Source of the DNA: SFWF01 sp045636705
Lineage (GTDB): Bacteria; Bacillota; Clostridia; Oscillospirales; Acutalibacteraceae
Assembly (NCBI GenBank): GCA_045636705.1
Contig: JAZTYA010000001.1
Coordinates: forward strand, 1 to 55,727
Direction: 5' to 3'
DNA length: 55,727 bases
Numbering within the stretch: position 1 is the stretch's first letter; every line of letters begins with the position of its first letter. This document shows, piece after piece, positions 9,534 through 18,521 of this stretch. Under the pieces are notes generated by a model. That model had not been told where the DNA came from. It saw only the letters and a list, made by a program, of their open reading frames with translations, and did no database searches. Both the position numbers and the translations under genes were made by a program.

Positions 9534-10256
9534 CTATATGCCACCAAATCTACGATTTCTGTTGTTGTAATCCTCAATGGCTTTATCAAGGTCGTCGGTC
9601 GAAAAATCAGGCCAAAGCACATTTGAAAACCAAAACTCACTGTAGGCCGCCTGCCAGATAAGAAAGTTTGATAGTCTATACTCCCCGCTTGGTCTAATGA
9701 TAAGCTCAGGGTCGGGATAGTCCTTTGTGTAGATATGAGAAGAAATGGTTTCTTCGGTTATATCCTCTGCCTTTGTTCCTTCGTTTATGATATCACGAAC
9801 GGCGTGAACAATCTCATCCCTACCACCGTAGTTAATTGCCATATAACATTTAAGTCCTGTTGCATCCTTAGAGTCATATTCTGCCTGTGCCATAAGTTCA
9901 ACGATGTCTTCAGGCATTCCGCTACGGTCACCTATAAACTTAAGCATTATATTTTCTTTTTTAAAGTTTACAGAATCCTTAAGGTAGTCCCTGAAGATGT
10001 TCATTATGGTGTCTACCTCTTCTTTAGGTCTTTTCCAGTTTTCGGTGGAAAAGGCATAAACGGTTAAATGCTTAATGCCGATTTTGTTGCAGTATCTTGC
10101 AATTTCCTTAAACTTTTTAGAGCCTGCGGCATGGCCTGCAGTTCTCGGCAGTGAACGCTTTTTTGCCCATCTTCCGTTGCCGTCCATAATTATTGCAATG
10201 TGGCAAGGCACCTTTAAGGGCTCTGCATTTCGTTTTTTCTTTTTAAAAAAGCTCAA
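9534..10256 (-). CDS. uppS: Isoprenyl transferase (undecaprenyl diphosphate synthase)
   Basis: Condenses isopentenyl diphosphate onto farnesyl diphosphate to make the C55 carrier lipid for wall synthesis. It shows HIAIIMDGNGRWAKKR (catalytic Asp and substrate-binding Arg), AFSTENWKRP and the C-terminal RPSGEYRLSNFLIWQAAYSE. I chose TTG at 10256, about 6 bases after AAAGGTG; a GTG at 10265 would abut the Shine-Dalgarno. Length of about 240 aa is normal. Confidence 0.93.
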   Translation of the reverse strand: MSFFKKKKRNAEPLKVPCHIAIIMDGNGRWAKKRSLPRTAGHAAGSKKFKEIARYCNKIGIKHLTVYAFSTENWKRPKEEVDTIMNIFRDYLKDSVNFKKENIMLKFIGDRSGMPEDIVELMAQAEYDSKDATGLKCYMAINYGGRDEIVHAVRDIINEGTKAEDITEETISSHIYTKDYPDPELIIRPSGEYRLSNFLIWQAAYSEFWFSNVLWPDFSTDDLDKAIEDYNNRNRRFGGI

Positions 10257-10275
10257 AATTATCACCTTTCAAAAA

Positions 10276-10305
10276 AGTCACCACGAAGAGCCGCGGTGAC
10301 TTTAT
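10276..10305 (-). terminator. Intrinsic terminator between frr and uppS
   Basis: Imperfect inverted repeat AAAGTCACC...GGTGACTTT followed on the minus strand by further T's. It lies just after the frr stop, so uppS expression probably depends partly on read-through or a promoter I could not identify. Confidence 0.75.
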
Positions 10306-10323
10306 AATCAAAGACTTTAAGAC

Positions 10324-10878
10324 TTAAATCTCAAGGACTTCCTTTTCCTTAGCAGCACATAAAGTATCTGCCTCGGCACAGAATTTATCGGTAAGGTTTT
10401 GAACCTTCTTTTCTCCATTAGCCTGGTCATCCTCGGTTATAAGGTTATCCTTCTTCATACCCTTAAGCTTTTCAATAGCGTCACGGCGAACAGAACGAAC
10501 GGCAACCTTACAGTCCTCTGCCATTTTCTTTATATCCTTAACCAAGTCCTTACGGCGTTCCTCTGTTAGTGGTGGGAAGATAAGACGAACAACCCTGCCG
10601 TCATTGTTGGGGTTGATGCCGATATCAGATGTTAAAATTGCCTTTTCGATAAGCTTTAGTGTGCTTGTGTCCCAAGGCTGAATTTGTAAAACGCGTCCCT
10701 CCGGAACAGAGATGGTTGCTATCTGCTGAATAGGTGTTGCGCAACCATAATAGTCAACCATAATTTTATCAAGAACCGAAGGATTTGCTCTGCCTGCACG
10801 TACTGTGCCAAACTCACGGTTTAAAGCGTTTATCGCTTTGTCCATACGTTCTTCGGTATTTTTAAGTAGTTCATTCAT
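10324..10878 (-). CDS. frr: Ribosome recycling factor
   Basis: 184-aa protein, the family's usual length. With EF-G it splits post-termination ribosomes. Typical motifs are the N-terminal helix up to TVRAGRANPSVLDKI, then YYGCATPIQQIA and the region IRLIFPPLTEERR (here VVRLIFPPLTEERRKDLVK). ATG at 10878 follows AGGAGG. It is 19 bases after pyrH, the standard pyrH-frr pair. Confidence 0.96.
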   Translation of the reverse strand: MNELLKNTEERMDKAINALNREFGTVRAGRANPSVLDKIMVDYYGCATPIQQIATISVPEGRVLQIQPWDTSTLKLIEKAILTSDIGINPNNDGRVVRLIFPPLTEERRKDLVKDIKKMAEDCKVAVRSVRRDAIEKLKGMKKDNLITEDDQANGEKKVQNLTDKFCAEADTLCAAKEKEVLEI

Positions 10879-10897
10879 TAGTTTTTCCTCCTATTAT

Positions 10898-11605
10898 TTA
10901 TTCAACCAATGTACCTATAGTTTCGCCTGTAGTAGCACGAACTATGTTATCGGTGTCGTCCATATTGAAAACTAAAATTTTAATGCCGTTATCCTTGCAA
11001 AGTGATGCAGCGGTCATATCCATAACGTTAAGGCCAAGATTTAGAACATCGCCGTGGGTGAGTTTATCAAACTTCTTAGCATCGGGGTTCTTTTTGGGGT
11101 CACTATCATATACGCCGTCAACGTTTGTTGCCTTAAAGATTACATCGGCGCCGATTTCTGCTGCACGAAGCGCTGCGGTAGTATCGGTGGAAAAGAAGGG
11201 GCATCCTGTTCCGCATCCGAAGATAACAACTCTACCCTCTTTTAAGTATTTGTCTGCATCTCTTTTGGTATAGGTTTCTGCTATCTGTTGCATTGAAATA
11301 GCGGTCTGAACAGTAGCATTCACTCCTAACTGCTCTAAAGTATCACAAAGAGCAAGTGAGTTAATTGTGGTTGCGAGCATTCCCATATGGTCTGCACGGG
11401 TTCTGTCCATTTTGCCGCTGCTTCTGCCGCGCCAGAAATTTCCGCCGCCGACAACTATTGCAATCTCGACACCCATATCTGCGCAGTCTTTAATACTGCG
11501 GCAAACCTTTTCGACCATATCAAAATCAAGGCCTGAGCCCTTGCCACCTGATAGAGCCTCTCCACTTAGTTTTAAAAGAATACGTTTATAAGCAGGTTTT
11601 TTCAT
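10898..11605 (-). CDS. pyrH: UMP kinase
   Basis: 235-aa amino-acid-kinase-fold enzyme that phosphorylates UMP to UDP. Visible: KRILLKLSGEAL, VVGGGNFWRGR, the DRTRADHMGMLATTINSLAL segment and FKATNVDGVYDSDP. An in-frame upstream extension is open, but ATG at 11605 has GGAGG 8 bases before it and gives the family N-terminus. It has its own promoter and is co-transcribed with frr. Confidence 0.95.
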   Translation of the reverse strand: MKKPAYKRILLKLSGEALSGGKGSGLDFDMVEKVCRSIKDCADMGVEIAIVVGGGNFWRGRSSGKMDRTRADHMGMLATTINSLALCDTLEQLGVNATVQTAISMQQIAETYTKRDADKYLKEGRVVIFGCGTGCPFFSTDTTAALRAAEIGADVIFKATNVDGVYDSDPKKNPDAKKFDKLTHGDVLNLGLNVMDMTAASLCKDNGIKILVFNMDDTDNIVRATTGETIGTLVE

Positions 11606-11648
11606 GTTGTTACCTCCGTTTTTGTACTCGTATAATATATCAATATAT

Positions 11649-11677
11649 ATTTTACAATATATAAGGTTTAAAGTCAA
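11649..11677 (-). promoter_or_regulatory. Promoter of pyrH-frr
   Basis: Minus-strand TTGACT, 17-base spacer, TAAAAT, about 45 bases before the pyrH ATG. Confidence 0.75.
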
Positions 11678-11680
11678 TTA

Positions 11681-11720
11681 AAAAAACATTCAACAGACCG
11701 TAATCTATTGAATGTTTTTT
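11681..11720 (-). terminator. Intrinsic terminator after pflA
   Basis: Perfect inverted repeat AAAAAACATTCAA / TTGAATGTTTTTT. The pflA stop codon lies inside the stem. Confidence 0.88.
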
Positions 11721-12421
11721 GTAAGTTTTTCTTCTAGCTTTTTTACGTCTTTGCTTGATGCTTCCGAAATGTGTGAAAACTTAAATTCCAACCCTAAAGC
11801 ATCATACTTAGTTTGACAAATTTTGCGGAAAGGCAGGAGTTCATACTTTTCGATAACCGAACGTCCTTTGGTTATTTCTTTAAGCCTTAAAAGGTTTTCT
11901 TCCGTATCGTTTATTGAAGGAATTATAACCTGTCTTATCCAGGTTTTAACCCCTTTTTCCTCTAAAATCTTAAGGAAATTTACAGCATCATTTAAACTGC
12001 CGCCAACATACTCTTGATACTCTGTTTCAGTAGTGTATTTTATATCGAGCATACAAAGGTCGGTAACCTCTAAAAGCTTGATTGCGCCTTCGTTTATGAT
12101 GCATCCGGAAGTGTCAAGGCAGGTGTGAATTCCGTTTTTCTTGCAAAGCGAAAAAAGTTCATAGACAAAGTCGGTCTGCAAAAGAGGTTCTCCACCCGAA
12201 ACGGTTATTCCACCCTTTTCTCCAAAATATTCTTTATATCTTAGTACCTTTGCTAAAATTTCCTCTGCGGTGTATAAGGTTCCACCCTCTAAATCCCAAG
12301 TGTCGGGATTGTGACAGCAAGCGCAACGAAGAGGGCAACCTTTGAGAAACAAGACAAACCTAACTCCCGGTCCGTCAACCGTTCCGAGAGTTTGAATCGA
12401 ATGTACTCTTCCCTTTATCAT
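11705..12421 (-). CDS. pflA: Pyruvate formate-lyase activating enzyme (radical SAM)
   Basis: 238-aa radical-SAM enzyme that installs the glycyl radical on PflB. The cluster motif CPLRCACC (CX3CX2C) is at about residue 29, followed by HNPDTW and the SAM-binding GGxP segment VSGGEPLLQ. It overlaps pflB by ATGA (12418-12421), so the two are translationally coupled. Length is typical (about 235-250). Confidence 0.95.
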   Translation of the reverse strand: MIKGRVHSIQTLGTVDGPGVRFVLFLKGCPLRCACCHNPDTWDLEGGTLYTAEEILAKVLRYKEYFGEKGGITVSGGEPLLQTDFVYELFSLCKKNGIHTCLDTSGCIINEGAIKLLEVTDLCMLDIKYTTETEYQEYVGGSLNDAVNFLKILEEKGVKTWIRQVIIPSINDTEENLLRLKEITKGRSVIEKYELLPFRKICQTKYDALGLEFKFSHISEASSKDVKKLEEKLTKNIQ

Positions 12422-14649
12422 AGCGCCGTATGGAAGGTTCTGCTTATAACCTCTCTTTGTTGTTCGCGAGAGAGCTTATTGAAGTGAACCGCATAACCTG
12501 AAACTCTGATAGTAAGGTTGGGATAATCCTCGGGATTTTCGTAAGCCTTGATAAGTGTTTCGCGGTTTAACACGTTTACGTTTATATGATGAGCTTTTTT
12601 AGCAAAGTAGCCGTCAAGAATAGATACTAGGTTTGTTATTCTCTCATCCTCGGTTTTGCCAAGTGCTTCAGGTGTAATTGAGAAGGTGTTTGAAATGCCG
12701 TCTCTGCAGTCATCGTAGCTTAACTTTGCAACCGAGTTAAGAGATGCCAAAGCACCGTTTTCTTCACGATTGTGCATGGGGTTAGCGCCGGGCGCAAAGG
12801 CTACCGACTGCTTTCTTCCGTCAGGTGTAGCGCCTGTGTTTTTGCCATACATAACGTTTGAAGTAATAGTTAAAACAGACAGGGTGTGAATTGCTTTTCT
12901 GTATGTTTTGGTCTTTCTAAGTTCGGTAATAAATCTGTGTGTCATATCCTTTGCAATTAGGTCAACACGGTCATCGTCGTTACCAAATTTCGGGAAGTCG
13001 CCAACGGTCTCAAAATCGGTTATAAAGCCGTTTGCATCCTTTATAGGACGAACCGAAGCGAATTTTATTGCACTAAGCGAATCGGCCACTACCGAAAGGC
13101 CTGCAATACCAAAAGCCATAAGTCTTTCGACCGCTGTGTCGTGTAAAGCCATCTGGGTCTTTTCGTAGGCATACTTATCGTGCATATAATGGATTACGTT
13201 CATTGTATTTACGTAGAGCTTGGATAACCACTCTAAATAAATCTGATATCTTTCCATTACACTGTCAAAGGTTAGTTTTTCTCCCTCTAAAACGGGCATT
13301 TGAGGTCCGATATGGATACCGCTTGTAGTGTCGTATCCACCGTTAATAGCAATAAGCAAAAGCTTTGCTAGGTTACATCTTGCGCCGAAGAACTGCATCT
13401 GCTTGCCTACCCTCATTGCCGAAACGCAACAAGCGATAGCGTAGTCGTCGCCGTAATGTGGGCGCATAATGTCATCGTTCTCGTACTGAATGGAGTCGGT
13501 ATCTTTCGAAACCTTTGCGCAATATCTCTTAAATCCTTCGGGTAAGGATGTTGACCAAAGGATAGTAATGTTCGGCTCGGGTGCCGGACCTAACGTATAA
13601 AGGGTATTAAGCAGACGGAAACTGCTCTTTGTAACCAAGGTTCTGCCGTCTTCTCCCATTCCGCCTACGGCTTCGGTTATCCACATTGGGTCTCCACCGA
13701 AAAGCTCGTTATATTCAGGTGTGCGAAGATGACGAGCAATACGAAGTTTAATTACGAAATCGTCAATTAACTCCTGCGCTGTTTCCTCGGTTAAAACACC
13801 ATTTTTAATATCGCGTTCGATATAAATATCAAAGAATGTGCTGACACGGCCAAGCGACATTGCCGCACCGTTTTGTTCCTTAATAGCGCCGAGATAAGCA
13901 AAGTAGGTCCACTGAATTGCCTCTTTAGCATTTGCCGCAGGTCCGCTTATATCAAAGCCGTACATGGCAGCCATTTCTTTCATATATCCTAGGAAAGAAA
14001 TCTGTTTGAAAAGTTCTTCATCCAAACGGATAGTTTCTGTGTCGAAGGTTTTATCCTCTAAGGTTTTCTTATCCTTCTTTTTTTCCTCAATGAGTTTATC
14101 TATTCCGTAAAGAGCAACTCTACGATAGTCACCTATAATTCTTCCTCTGCCGTAAGCATCGGGAAGTCCTGTGATTAGGTGGCTCTTTCTGGCAAGGCGC
14201 ATTTCATCGGTGTAGGAACGGAAAACGCCATCATTATGAGTGGTACGGAAGCGGAATTCCTCCTCTACCTTCTTTGAAAGTTTATAGCCGTAAGCCTCAC
14301 AAGCCTGACGCACCATACGGATACCGCCAAATGGATTTACCGCTCTTTTTAAAGGACGGTTGGTCTGCATACCAACGATAATCTCGTTTGGCTTGTCTAT
14401 ATATCCCGGTGAAAAGCTTGTAAGTGAAGAAACGGTTGCGGTATCAATTTCCAAAACACCGCCAAACTGCTTTTCAAGAATAAAAAGCTGTTCAACCTTT
14501 TTCATAAGACCTTTTGTGCGCTCGGTAGCACCGCTTAAGAAGGAATCGTCTCCACAGTACTCCTTATAGTTTTTCTGAATGAAATCTCTAACGTTTATTT
14601 CATCCTGCCAGGCTCCTGCCTTGAAGCCTTTCCAATTTTCGTGTTTCAT
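12418..14649 (-). CDS. pflB: Formate C-acetyltransferase (pyruvate formate-lyase)
   Basis: 743-aa glycyl-radical enzyme that cleaves pyruvate with CoA to acetyl-CoA and formate. The adjacent active-site cysteines are in YAIACCVSAMRVG (about residue 410) and the glycyl-radical loop is RVSGYAVHF near the C-terminus. An in-frame extension of 22 codons lies in the riboswitch terminator; the real start is ATG at 14649 after GGGGTGA. It is oxygen-sensitive, so the host ferments anaerobically. Expression appears to be controlled by the ZTP riboswitch just upstream, which links formate supply to one-carbon/purine status. Confidence 0.96.
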   Translation of the reverse strand: MKHENWKGFKAGAWQDEINVRDFIQKNYKEYCGDDSFLSGATERTKGLMKKVEQLFILEKQFGGVLEIDTATVSSLTSFSPGYIDKPNEIIVGMQTNRPLKRAVNPFGGIRMVRQACEAYGYKLSKKVEEEFRFRTTHNDGVFRSYTDEMRLARKSHLITGLPDAYGRGRIIGDYRRVALYGIDKLIEEKKKDKKTLEDKTFDTETIRLDEELFKQISFLGYMKEMAAMYGFDISGPAANAKEAIQWTYFAYLGAIKEQNGAAMSLGRVSTFFDIYIERDIKNGVLTEETAQELIDDFVIKLRIARHLRTPEYNELFGGDPMWITEAVGGMGEDGRTLVTKSSFRLLNTLYTLGPAPEPNITILWSTSLPEGFKRYCAKVSKDTDSIQYENDDIMRPHYGDDYAIACCVSAMRVGKQMQFFGARCNLAKLLLIAINGGYDTTSGIHIGPQMPVLEGEKLTFDSVMERYQIYLEWLSKLYVNTMNVIHYMHDKYAYEKTQMALHDTAVERLMAFGIAGLSVVADSLSAIKFASVRPIKDANGFITDFETVGDFPKFGNDDDRVDLIAKDMTHRFITELRKTKTYRKAIHTLSVLTITSNVMYGKNTGATPDGRKQSVAFAPGANPMHNREENGALASLNSVAKLSYDDCRDGISNTFSITPEALGKTEDERITNLVSILDGYFAKKAHHINVNVLNRETLIKAYENPEDYPNLTIRVSGYAVHFNKLSREQQREVISRTFHTAL

Positions 14650-14660
14650 AAATTTCACCC

Positions 14661-14763
14661 CAAAAAAAATGAGCAATCTCGTTTTTAACACCCGAGTTGC
14701 CCAGACGGTCGACATTTTACCCTCACACTCCCCCGCGGTAGCCCGCGAAACCCGTCAGTTATG
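14661..14763 (-). promoter_or_regulatory. ZTP (pfl motif) riboswitch with terminator
   Basis: The minus-strand leader holds the pfl-motif hallmarks: ACTGACGGG, then CGCGGGCTACCGCGGGGGAG, a linker, and CCGTCTGGGCA (family form CCGCCTGGGCA). The last segment overlaps a terminator stem GGGCAACTCG / CGAGATTGCTC (14671-14703) followed by eight T's. Ligand binding should favour pflBA expression. The class is known to sense ZTP/ZMP and was named from pfl genes. Confidence 0.85.
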
Positions 14764-14787
14764 CAAGGTGTTATATTCTTTGAATAT

Positions 14788-14816
14788 ATTATACTACTAC
14801 ATATAGTACTTGTCAA
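14788..14816 (-). promoter_or_regulatory. Promoter of the pflBA operon
   Basis: Exact consensus on the minus strand: TTGACA, 17 bases, TATAAT, just before the riboswitch. Confidence 0.88.
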
Positions 14817-14829
14817 TTCAAAAAATAAA

Positions 14830-14858
14830 AAAATCGCGGTGAATTTCACCGCGATTTT
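14830..14858 (-). terminator. Intrinsic terminator after tsf
   Basis: Perfect 14-bp stem AAAATCGCGGTGAA / TTCACCGCGATTTT with a T-rich tail on the minus strand. Confidence 0.88.
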
Positions 14859-14881
14859 AAGACTAACAAAAGTCAACTTAA

Positions 14882-15790
14882 TTATTTAATCATGCTTGCA
14901 ACTTCGCTAGCGAAATCGTCTTCACGCTTCTGGATGCCTTCGCCCTTTTCGAAACGAACGAAAGAAGCAACCTTAACTGTGCCGCCGAGTTCCTTAGCAA
15001 CAGAATCAACATACTTACCAACGGTTAAATCGCCATCGATAACGTACTGCTGTTCAACAAGGCAGTTTTCCTTATAGAACTTGCCGATTTTGCCCTCAAC
15101 GATTTTGCCGAGAACTGCATCAGGCTTGCCTGCCATTTTGGGGTCTTCCTTCATCTGAGCAACTAAGATAGCCTTTTCTTTCTCAAGGTCCTCTGCAGGA
15201 ACAGAGTCTCTGTCAAGATATCCGGGGTTCATAGCTGCAACCTGCATTGCAACATTTTTACCCATAGCAACTAATTCGTCAGACATAGCAAGGTCGGTAT
15301 CGAGTTCAACAAGAACACCGATTTTGCCGCCTGCATGAACATAGGAAACGGTCTTTCCTTCGATGCGAACGAAACGACGAACCTGAATGTTCTCACGGAA
15401 CTTAAGGAAGATGTCTTCCTTGTATTCAGAAACTGTCTTGCCTTCAAAAGTAGAAGCAAGTAAAGCATCAACATCTGCAGGGTTGTTAGCGATAACAGCC
15501 TTTGCACAGAGATTTACGAACTCTTTGAACTCATCGTTGCCTGCAACGAAGTCGGTTTCAGAGTTAACTTCGATAACAGCAGCAACGTCGCCGTCAACTA
15601 AAGCTACAACCTGTCCTTCTGCAGCTACACGAGAAGCCTTCTTTGCCTGAGATGCGAGACCCTTCTCACGAAGATAGTCAACAGCCGCATCCATATTTCC
15701 ATCGGTCTCTTTAAGAGCGTTTTTGCAGTCCATCATACCGCAACCGGTTTTTTCTCTTAAAGCCTGAACGTCTTTAGCGGTAAAAGCCAT
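14882..15790 (-). CDS. tsf: Elongation factor Ts
   Basis: 302-aa nucleotide-exchange factor for EF-Tu. The N-terminal UBA-like domain has VQALREKTGCGMMDCKNAL, followed by VNSETDFVAGNDEF and a dimerisation domain. ATG at 15790 follows TTGGAGG. It is 34 bases after rpsB in the usual rpsB-tsf operon, ended by the perfect hairpin just downstream. Confidence 0.97.
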   Translation of the reverse strand: MAFTAKDVQALREKTGCGMMDCKNALKETDGNMDAAVDYLREKGLASQAKKASRVAAEGQVVALVDGDVAAVIEVNSETDFVAGNDEFKEFVNLCAKAVIANNPADVDALLASTFEGKTVSEYKEDIFLKFRENIQVRRFVRIEGKTVSYVHAGGKIGVLVELDTDLAMSDELVAMGKNVAMQVAAMNPGYLDRDSVPAEDLEKEKAILVAQMKEDPKMAGKPDAVLGKIVEGKIGKFYKENCLVEQQYVIDGDLTVGKYVDSVAKELGGTVKVASFVRFEKGEGIQKREDDFASEVASMIK

Positions 15791-15824
15791 AGTATTATAC
15801 CTCCAAAAAGATTTAAATCAAAAA

Positions 15825-16574
15825 TTATTCTGCGTCAGCGGTTACTTCTTCTGCAACCTCTTCAGCTTCTTCTACTGCAGCTGAGCCCATTTCGCCCTGC
15901 TTTGCTTCGATTACAGCATTAGCGATAGTTTCAGCGATAAGCTTTACTGCACGGATAGCGTCATCGTTACCGGGAATTACAGCATCAACTTCATCAGGGT
16001 CGCAGTTTGTATCAACAAGTGCGATAATCGGGATGTTAAGCTTCTTAGCTTCTGCTACTGCAATTCTTTCTTTTCTGGGGTCAACAATGAAGATAGCGCC
16101 GGGAATCTTGGTCATGTTCTTGATACCGCCAAGGAACTTCTCGAGCTTTTCAATCTCGCCCTGAAGCTTGATTACTTCCTTCTTGGGAAGCATATCGAAT
16201 GTGCCGTCTTCTTCCATCTTGCGGAGCTGAGCAAGTCTGCCGATTCTCTTACGGATGGTTGTGAAGTTGGTGAGCATACCACCGAGCCAACGAGCGTTAA
16301 CGAAAGGCATTCCAGAGCGCTCTGCTTCTTCCTTAACAGAAGACTGAGCCTGCTTCTTTGTACCAACGAAAAGAATGTCGCCACCCTCTGCTACGATGTC
16401 ACGAGCAAAGTTGTATGCCTCGTTTACCTTCTTAACTGTCTTCTGAAGGTCGATGATGTGGATACCGTTTCTCTCGCTGAAGATGTACTGAGCCATCTTG
16501 GGGTTCCAACGTCTTGTCTGATGTCCGAAATGAACACCAGCTTCAAGAAGCTGTTTCATAGAAATTACTGCCAT
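15825..16574 (-). CDS. rpsB: 30S ribosomal protein S2
   Basis: 249 aa. It shows ISMKQLLEAGVHFGHQTRRWNPKMAQYIF at the N-terminus, GGMLTNFTTIRKRI in the middle and IVDPRKERIAVAEAKKLNIPIIALVDTNCDP later, all diagnostic for S2. ATG at 16574 follows AGGAGG; an upstream in-frame MEEKPQEE extension lies inside the leader and is unlikely. The acidic C-terminal tail (AAVEEAEEVAEEVTADAE) is longer than in the shortest homologues. It is the first gene of rpsB-tsf, behind a structured leader. Confidence 0.97.
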   Translation of the reverse strand: MAVISMKQLLEAGVHFGHQTRRWNPKMAQYIFSERNGIHIIDLQKTVKKVNEAYNFARDIVAEGGDILFVGTKKQAQSSVKEEAERSGMPFVNARWLGGMLTNFTTIRKRIGRLAQLRKMEEDGTFDMLPKKEVIKLQGEIEKLEKFLGGIKNMTKIPGAIFIVDPRKERIAVAEAKKLNIPIIALVDTNCDPDEVDAVIPGNDDAIRAVKLIAETIANAVIEAKQGEMGSAAVEEAEEVAEEVTADAE

Positions 16575-16606
16575 GTTTTTTTCCTCCTGAGGTTTTTCCT
16601 CCATTC

Positions 16607-16658
16607 TGACCTATGGCCGCTACGAAAACACGAGTGTTACTCAGCTTGTAGCAGGTCA
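16607..16658 (-). ncRNA. Structured rpsB leader, probable S2 autoregulatory element
   Basis: In the minus-strand leader an outer stem TGACCT / AGGTCA encloses GCTAC / GTAGC and a small ACAC...GTGT hairpin. This nested fold sits between the promoter and the rpsB Shine-Dalgarno. Ribosomal-protein leaders that bind S2 are known in other bacteria; the assignment here is inference. Confidence 0.55.
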
Positions 16659-16721
16659 AAATGTGTGTTTTATTTTTGCTTCACATGATAAAATTCTCGC
16701 CTTTATCACACTAGCCAAAAG

Positions 16722-16750
16722 ATTATATCACAACTGTTTTTATTTTTCAA
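16722..16750 (-). promoter_or_regulatory. Promoter of rpsB-tsf
   Basis: Minus-strand TTGAAA, 17 bases, TATAAT. Confidence 0.78.
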
Positions 16751-16807
16751 GTAAAATTTTAACAAAAAATAAATATTTTTTATTTTTAATATTTATCTAT
16801 TTTGTTG

Positions 16808-16836
16808 TTGACTTAAATCAACATTTATTGTAAAAT
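16808..16836 (+). promoter_or_regulatory. Promoter of guaB
   Basis: TTGACT, 17 bases, TAAAAT, 31 bases before the ATG, with CGGAGGCG as ribosome site. It is divergent from the rpsB promoter. Confidence 0.75.
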
Positions 16837-16867
16837 TCTAATAATAATATTTACACGGAGGCGTAAT

Positions 16868-18376
16868 ATGGCTTACTACTTTAAAGAAACTTCACATACC
16901 TTTAACGAATACCTATTGGTTCCGGGATATTCTTCTTCAGAATGTGTTCCGGCAAACGTTTCTCTCAAAACCCCTCTTGTAAGGTTTAAAAAAGGAGAAA
17001 CCCCTGATATATCTCTTAACATTCCCCTTGTGTCTGCAATCATGCAGTCTGTTTCGGGCGAGCGCTTGGCAGTTGCCCTTGCAAGAGAAGGCGGATGCTC
17101 ATTCATATATGGTTCTCAAACCATCGAAGAGGAAGCTGCAATGGTTGCTCGCGCAAAGAACTTCAAGGCAGGATTTGTTCTAAGCGATTCTAACGTTCGC
17201 GAAAACGATACAATGGCTGACGTTGTTCGCATTAAAGAGCAGACCGGTCACGACACCATGGCTGTTACCGATGACGGTACTGCTACTGGCAAGCTTCTCG
17301 GTGTTGTTACAGGAAGAGATTACCGTGTATCTCGTATGGACCCTGCAACTCCGGTTAAAGATTTTATGACTCCTTTTAGTAAGCTTGTTTACGCTAAGGA
17401 AGGCACATCTCTTAAAGAGTGCAACGATATTATTTGGGAGCACAAGCTTAACTCACTTCCGATTATTGATGACAACGGAAATCTTAAGTATTTTGTATTC
17501 CGCAAGGATTACGCTTCTCACAAGGATAATCCGTTAGAGCTTCTTGATAACGAAAAGCGTTACGTAGTAGGCGCCGGTATTAACACCCGCGACTATGCAG
17601 AACGTGTTCCTGCTCTTGTTGAGGCAGGCGCTGACGTGCTTTGTATCGACTCTTCTGAAGGTTTCTCAGAGTGGCAGAAGTTAACAATTGACTGGATTCG
17701 CGCTAAATACGGCAACTCCGTTAAGGTGGGAGCCGGTAACGTGGTTGACCGCGACGGCTTTATGTTCTTAGCTGAAGCAGGCGCTGACTTTATTAAGGTT
17801 GGTATCGGTGGCGGTTCTATTTGTATCACTCGTGAAACAAAGGGTATCGGCCGTGGACAAGCTACTTCGCTTATCGACGTTTGCGCAGCTCGTGATGAAT
17901 ATTATGAGAAGACAGGCATCTACGTTCCTGTTTGCTCTGACGGTGGTATCGTTCACGACCATCACATGACCTTAGCTCTTGCTATGGGCGCTGACTTTAT
18001 TATGCTTGGCCGTTATTTTGCAAGATTTGATGAAAGTCCTACAAACAAGATTTCTATTGGTGGTAATTATTACAAGGAATACTGGGGCGAAGGTTCTAAC
18101 CGTGCTAGAAACTGGCAGAGATACGACCTTGGCGGAGATAAGAAACTTTCCTTCGAAGAGGGTGTTGACTCCTACGTTCCATATGCCGGAACATTAAAGG
18201 ATAACGTATCCGTTTCCTTGGCAAAGGTTAAGTCCACAATGTGCAACTGTGGTGCTCTTTCTATAGCAGAGCTTCAGGAAAAAGCTAAACTTACTCTTGT
18301 TTCTGCAACAAGTATTGTTGAAGGTGGCGCGCACGACGTTATTCAAAAGGATGCGGCAAACAACAAAATTAAATAA
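16868..18376 (+). CDS. guaB: IMP dehydrogenase
   Basis: 502-aa enzyme oxidising IMP to XMP, the committed step to GTP. The TIM barrel is split by two CBS domains (about 100-220: VLSDSNVRENDTMADVV, then PVKDFMTPFSKLV). The catalytic loop has GGGSICITRETKGIGRGQATS with the nucleophilic Cys, and the flap-side SDGGIVHDHHMTLALAMGADFIMLGR. It has its own promoter and a strong terminator, so it is a single-gene unit. Confidence 0.95.
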   Translation: MAYYFKETSHTFNEYLLVPGYSSSECVPANVSLKTPLVRFKKGETPDISLNIPLVSAIMQSVSGERLAVALAREGGCSFIYGSQTIEEEAAMVARAKNFKAGFVLSDSNVRENDTMADVVRIKEQTGHDTMAVTDDGTATGKLLGVVTGRDYRVSRMDPATPVKDFMTPFSKLVYAKEGTSLKECNDIIWEHKLNSLPIIDDNGNLKYFVFRKDYASHKDNPLELLDNEKRYVVGAGINTRDYAERVPALVEAGADVLCIDSSEGFSEWQKLTIDWIRAKYGNSVKVGAGNVVDRDGFMFLAEAGADFIKVGIGGGSICITRETKGIGRGQATSLIDVCAARDEYYEKTGIYVPVCSDGGIVHDHHMTLALAMGADFIMLGRYFARFDESPTNKISIGGNYYKEYWGEGSNRARNWQRYDLGGDKKLSFEEGVDSYVPYAGTLKDNVSVSLAKVKSTMCNCGALSIAELQEKAKLTLVSATSIVEGGAHDVIQKDAANNKIK

Positions 18377-18393
18377 ATCTTAAGCTGATTTAA

Positions 18394-18428
18394 ACGGCAC
18401 ACTTCGGTTTCTGAGTGTGCCGTATTTT
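18394..18428 (+). terminator. Intrinsic terminator of guaB
   Basis: ACGGCACACT / AGTGTGCCGT stem followed by ATTTTTAT. Confidence 0.88.
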
Positions 18429-18470
18429 TATAATGTAAAGTTATTCATTATATTATATATTAAATTTTTG

Positions 18471-18500
18471 TTGACAAAACACCCCTTTTAGTGTGATAAT
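18471..18500 (+). promoter_or_regulatory. Promoter of the rsmD-coaD operon
   Basis: TTGACA, 18 bases, GATAAT, about 20 bases before the rsmD ATG. Confidence 0.7.
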
Positions 18501-18521
18501 ATATGTAAGTATGGTGATATT

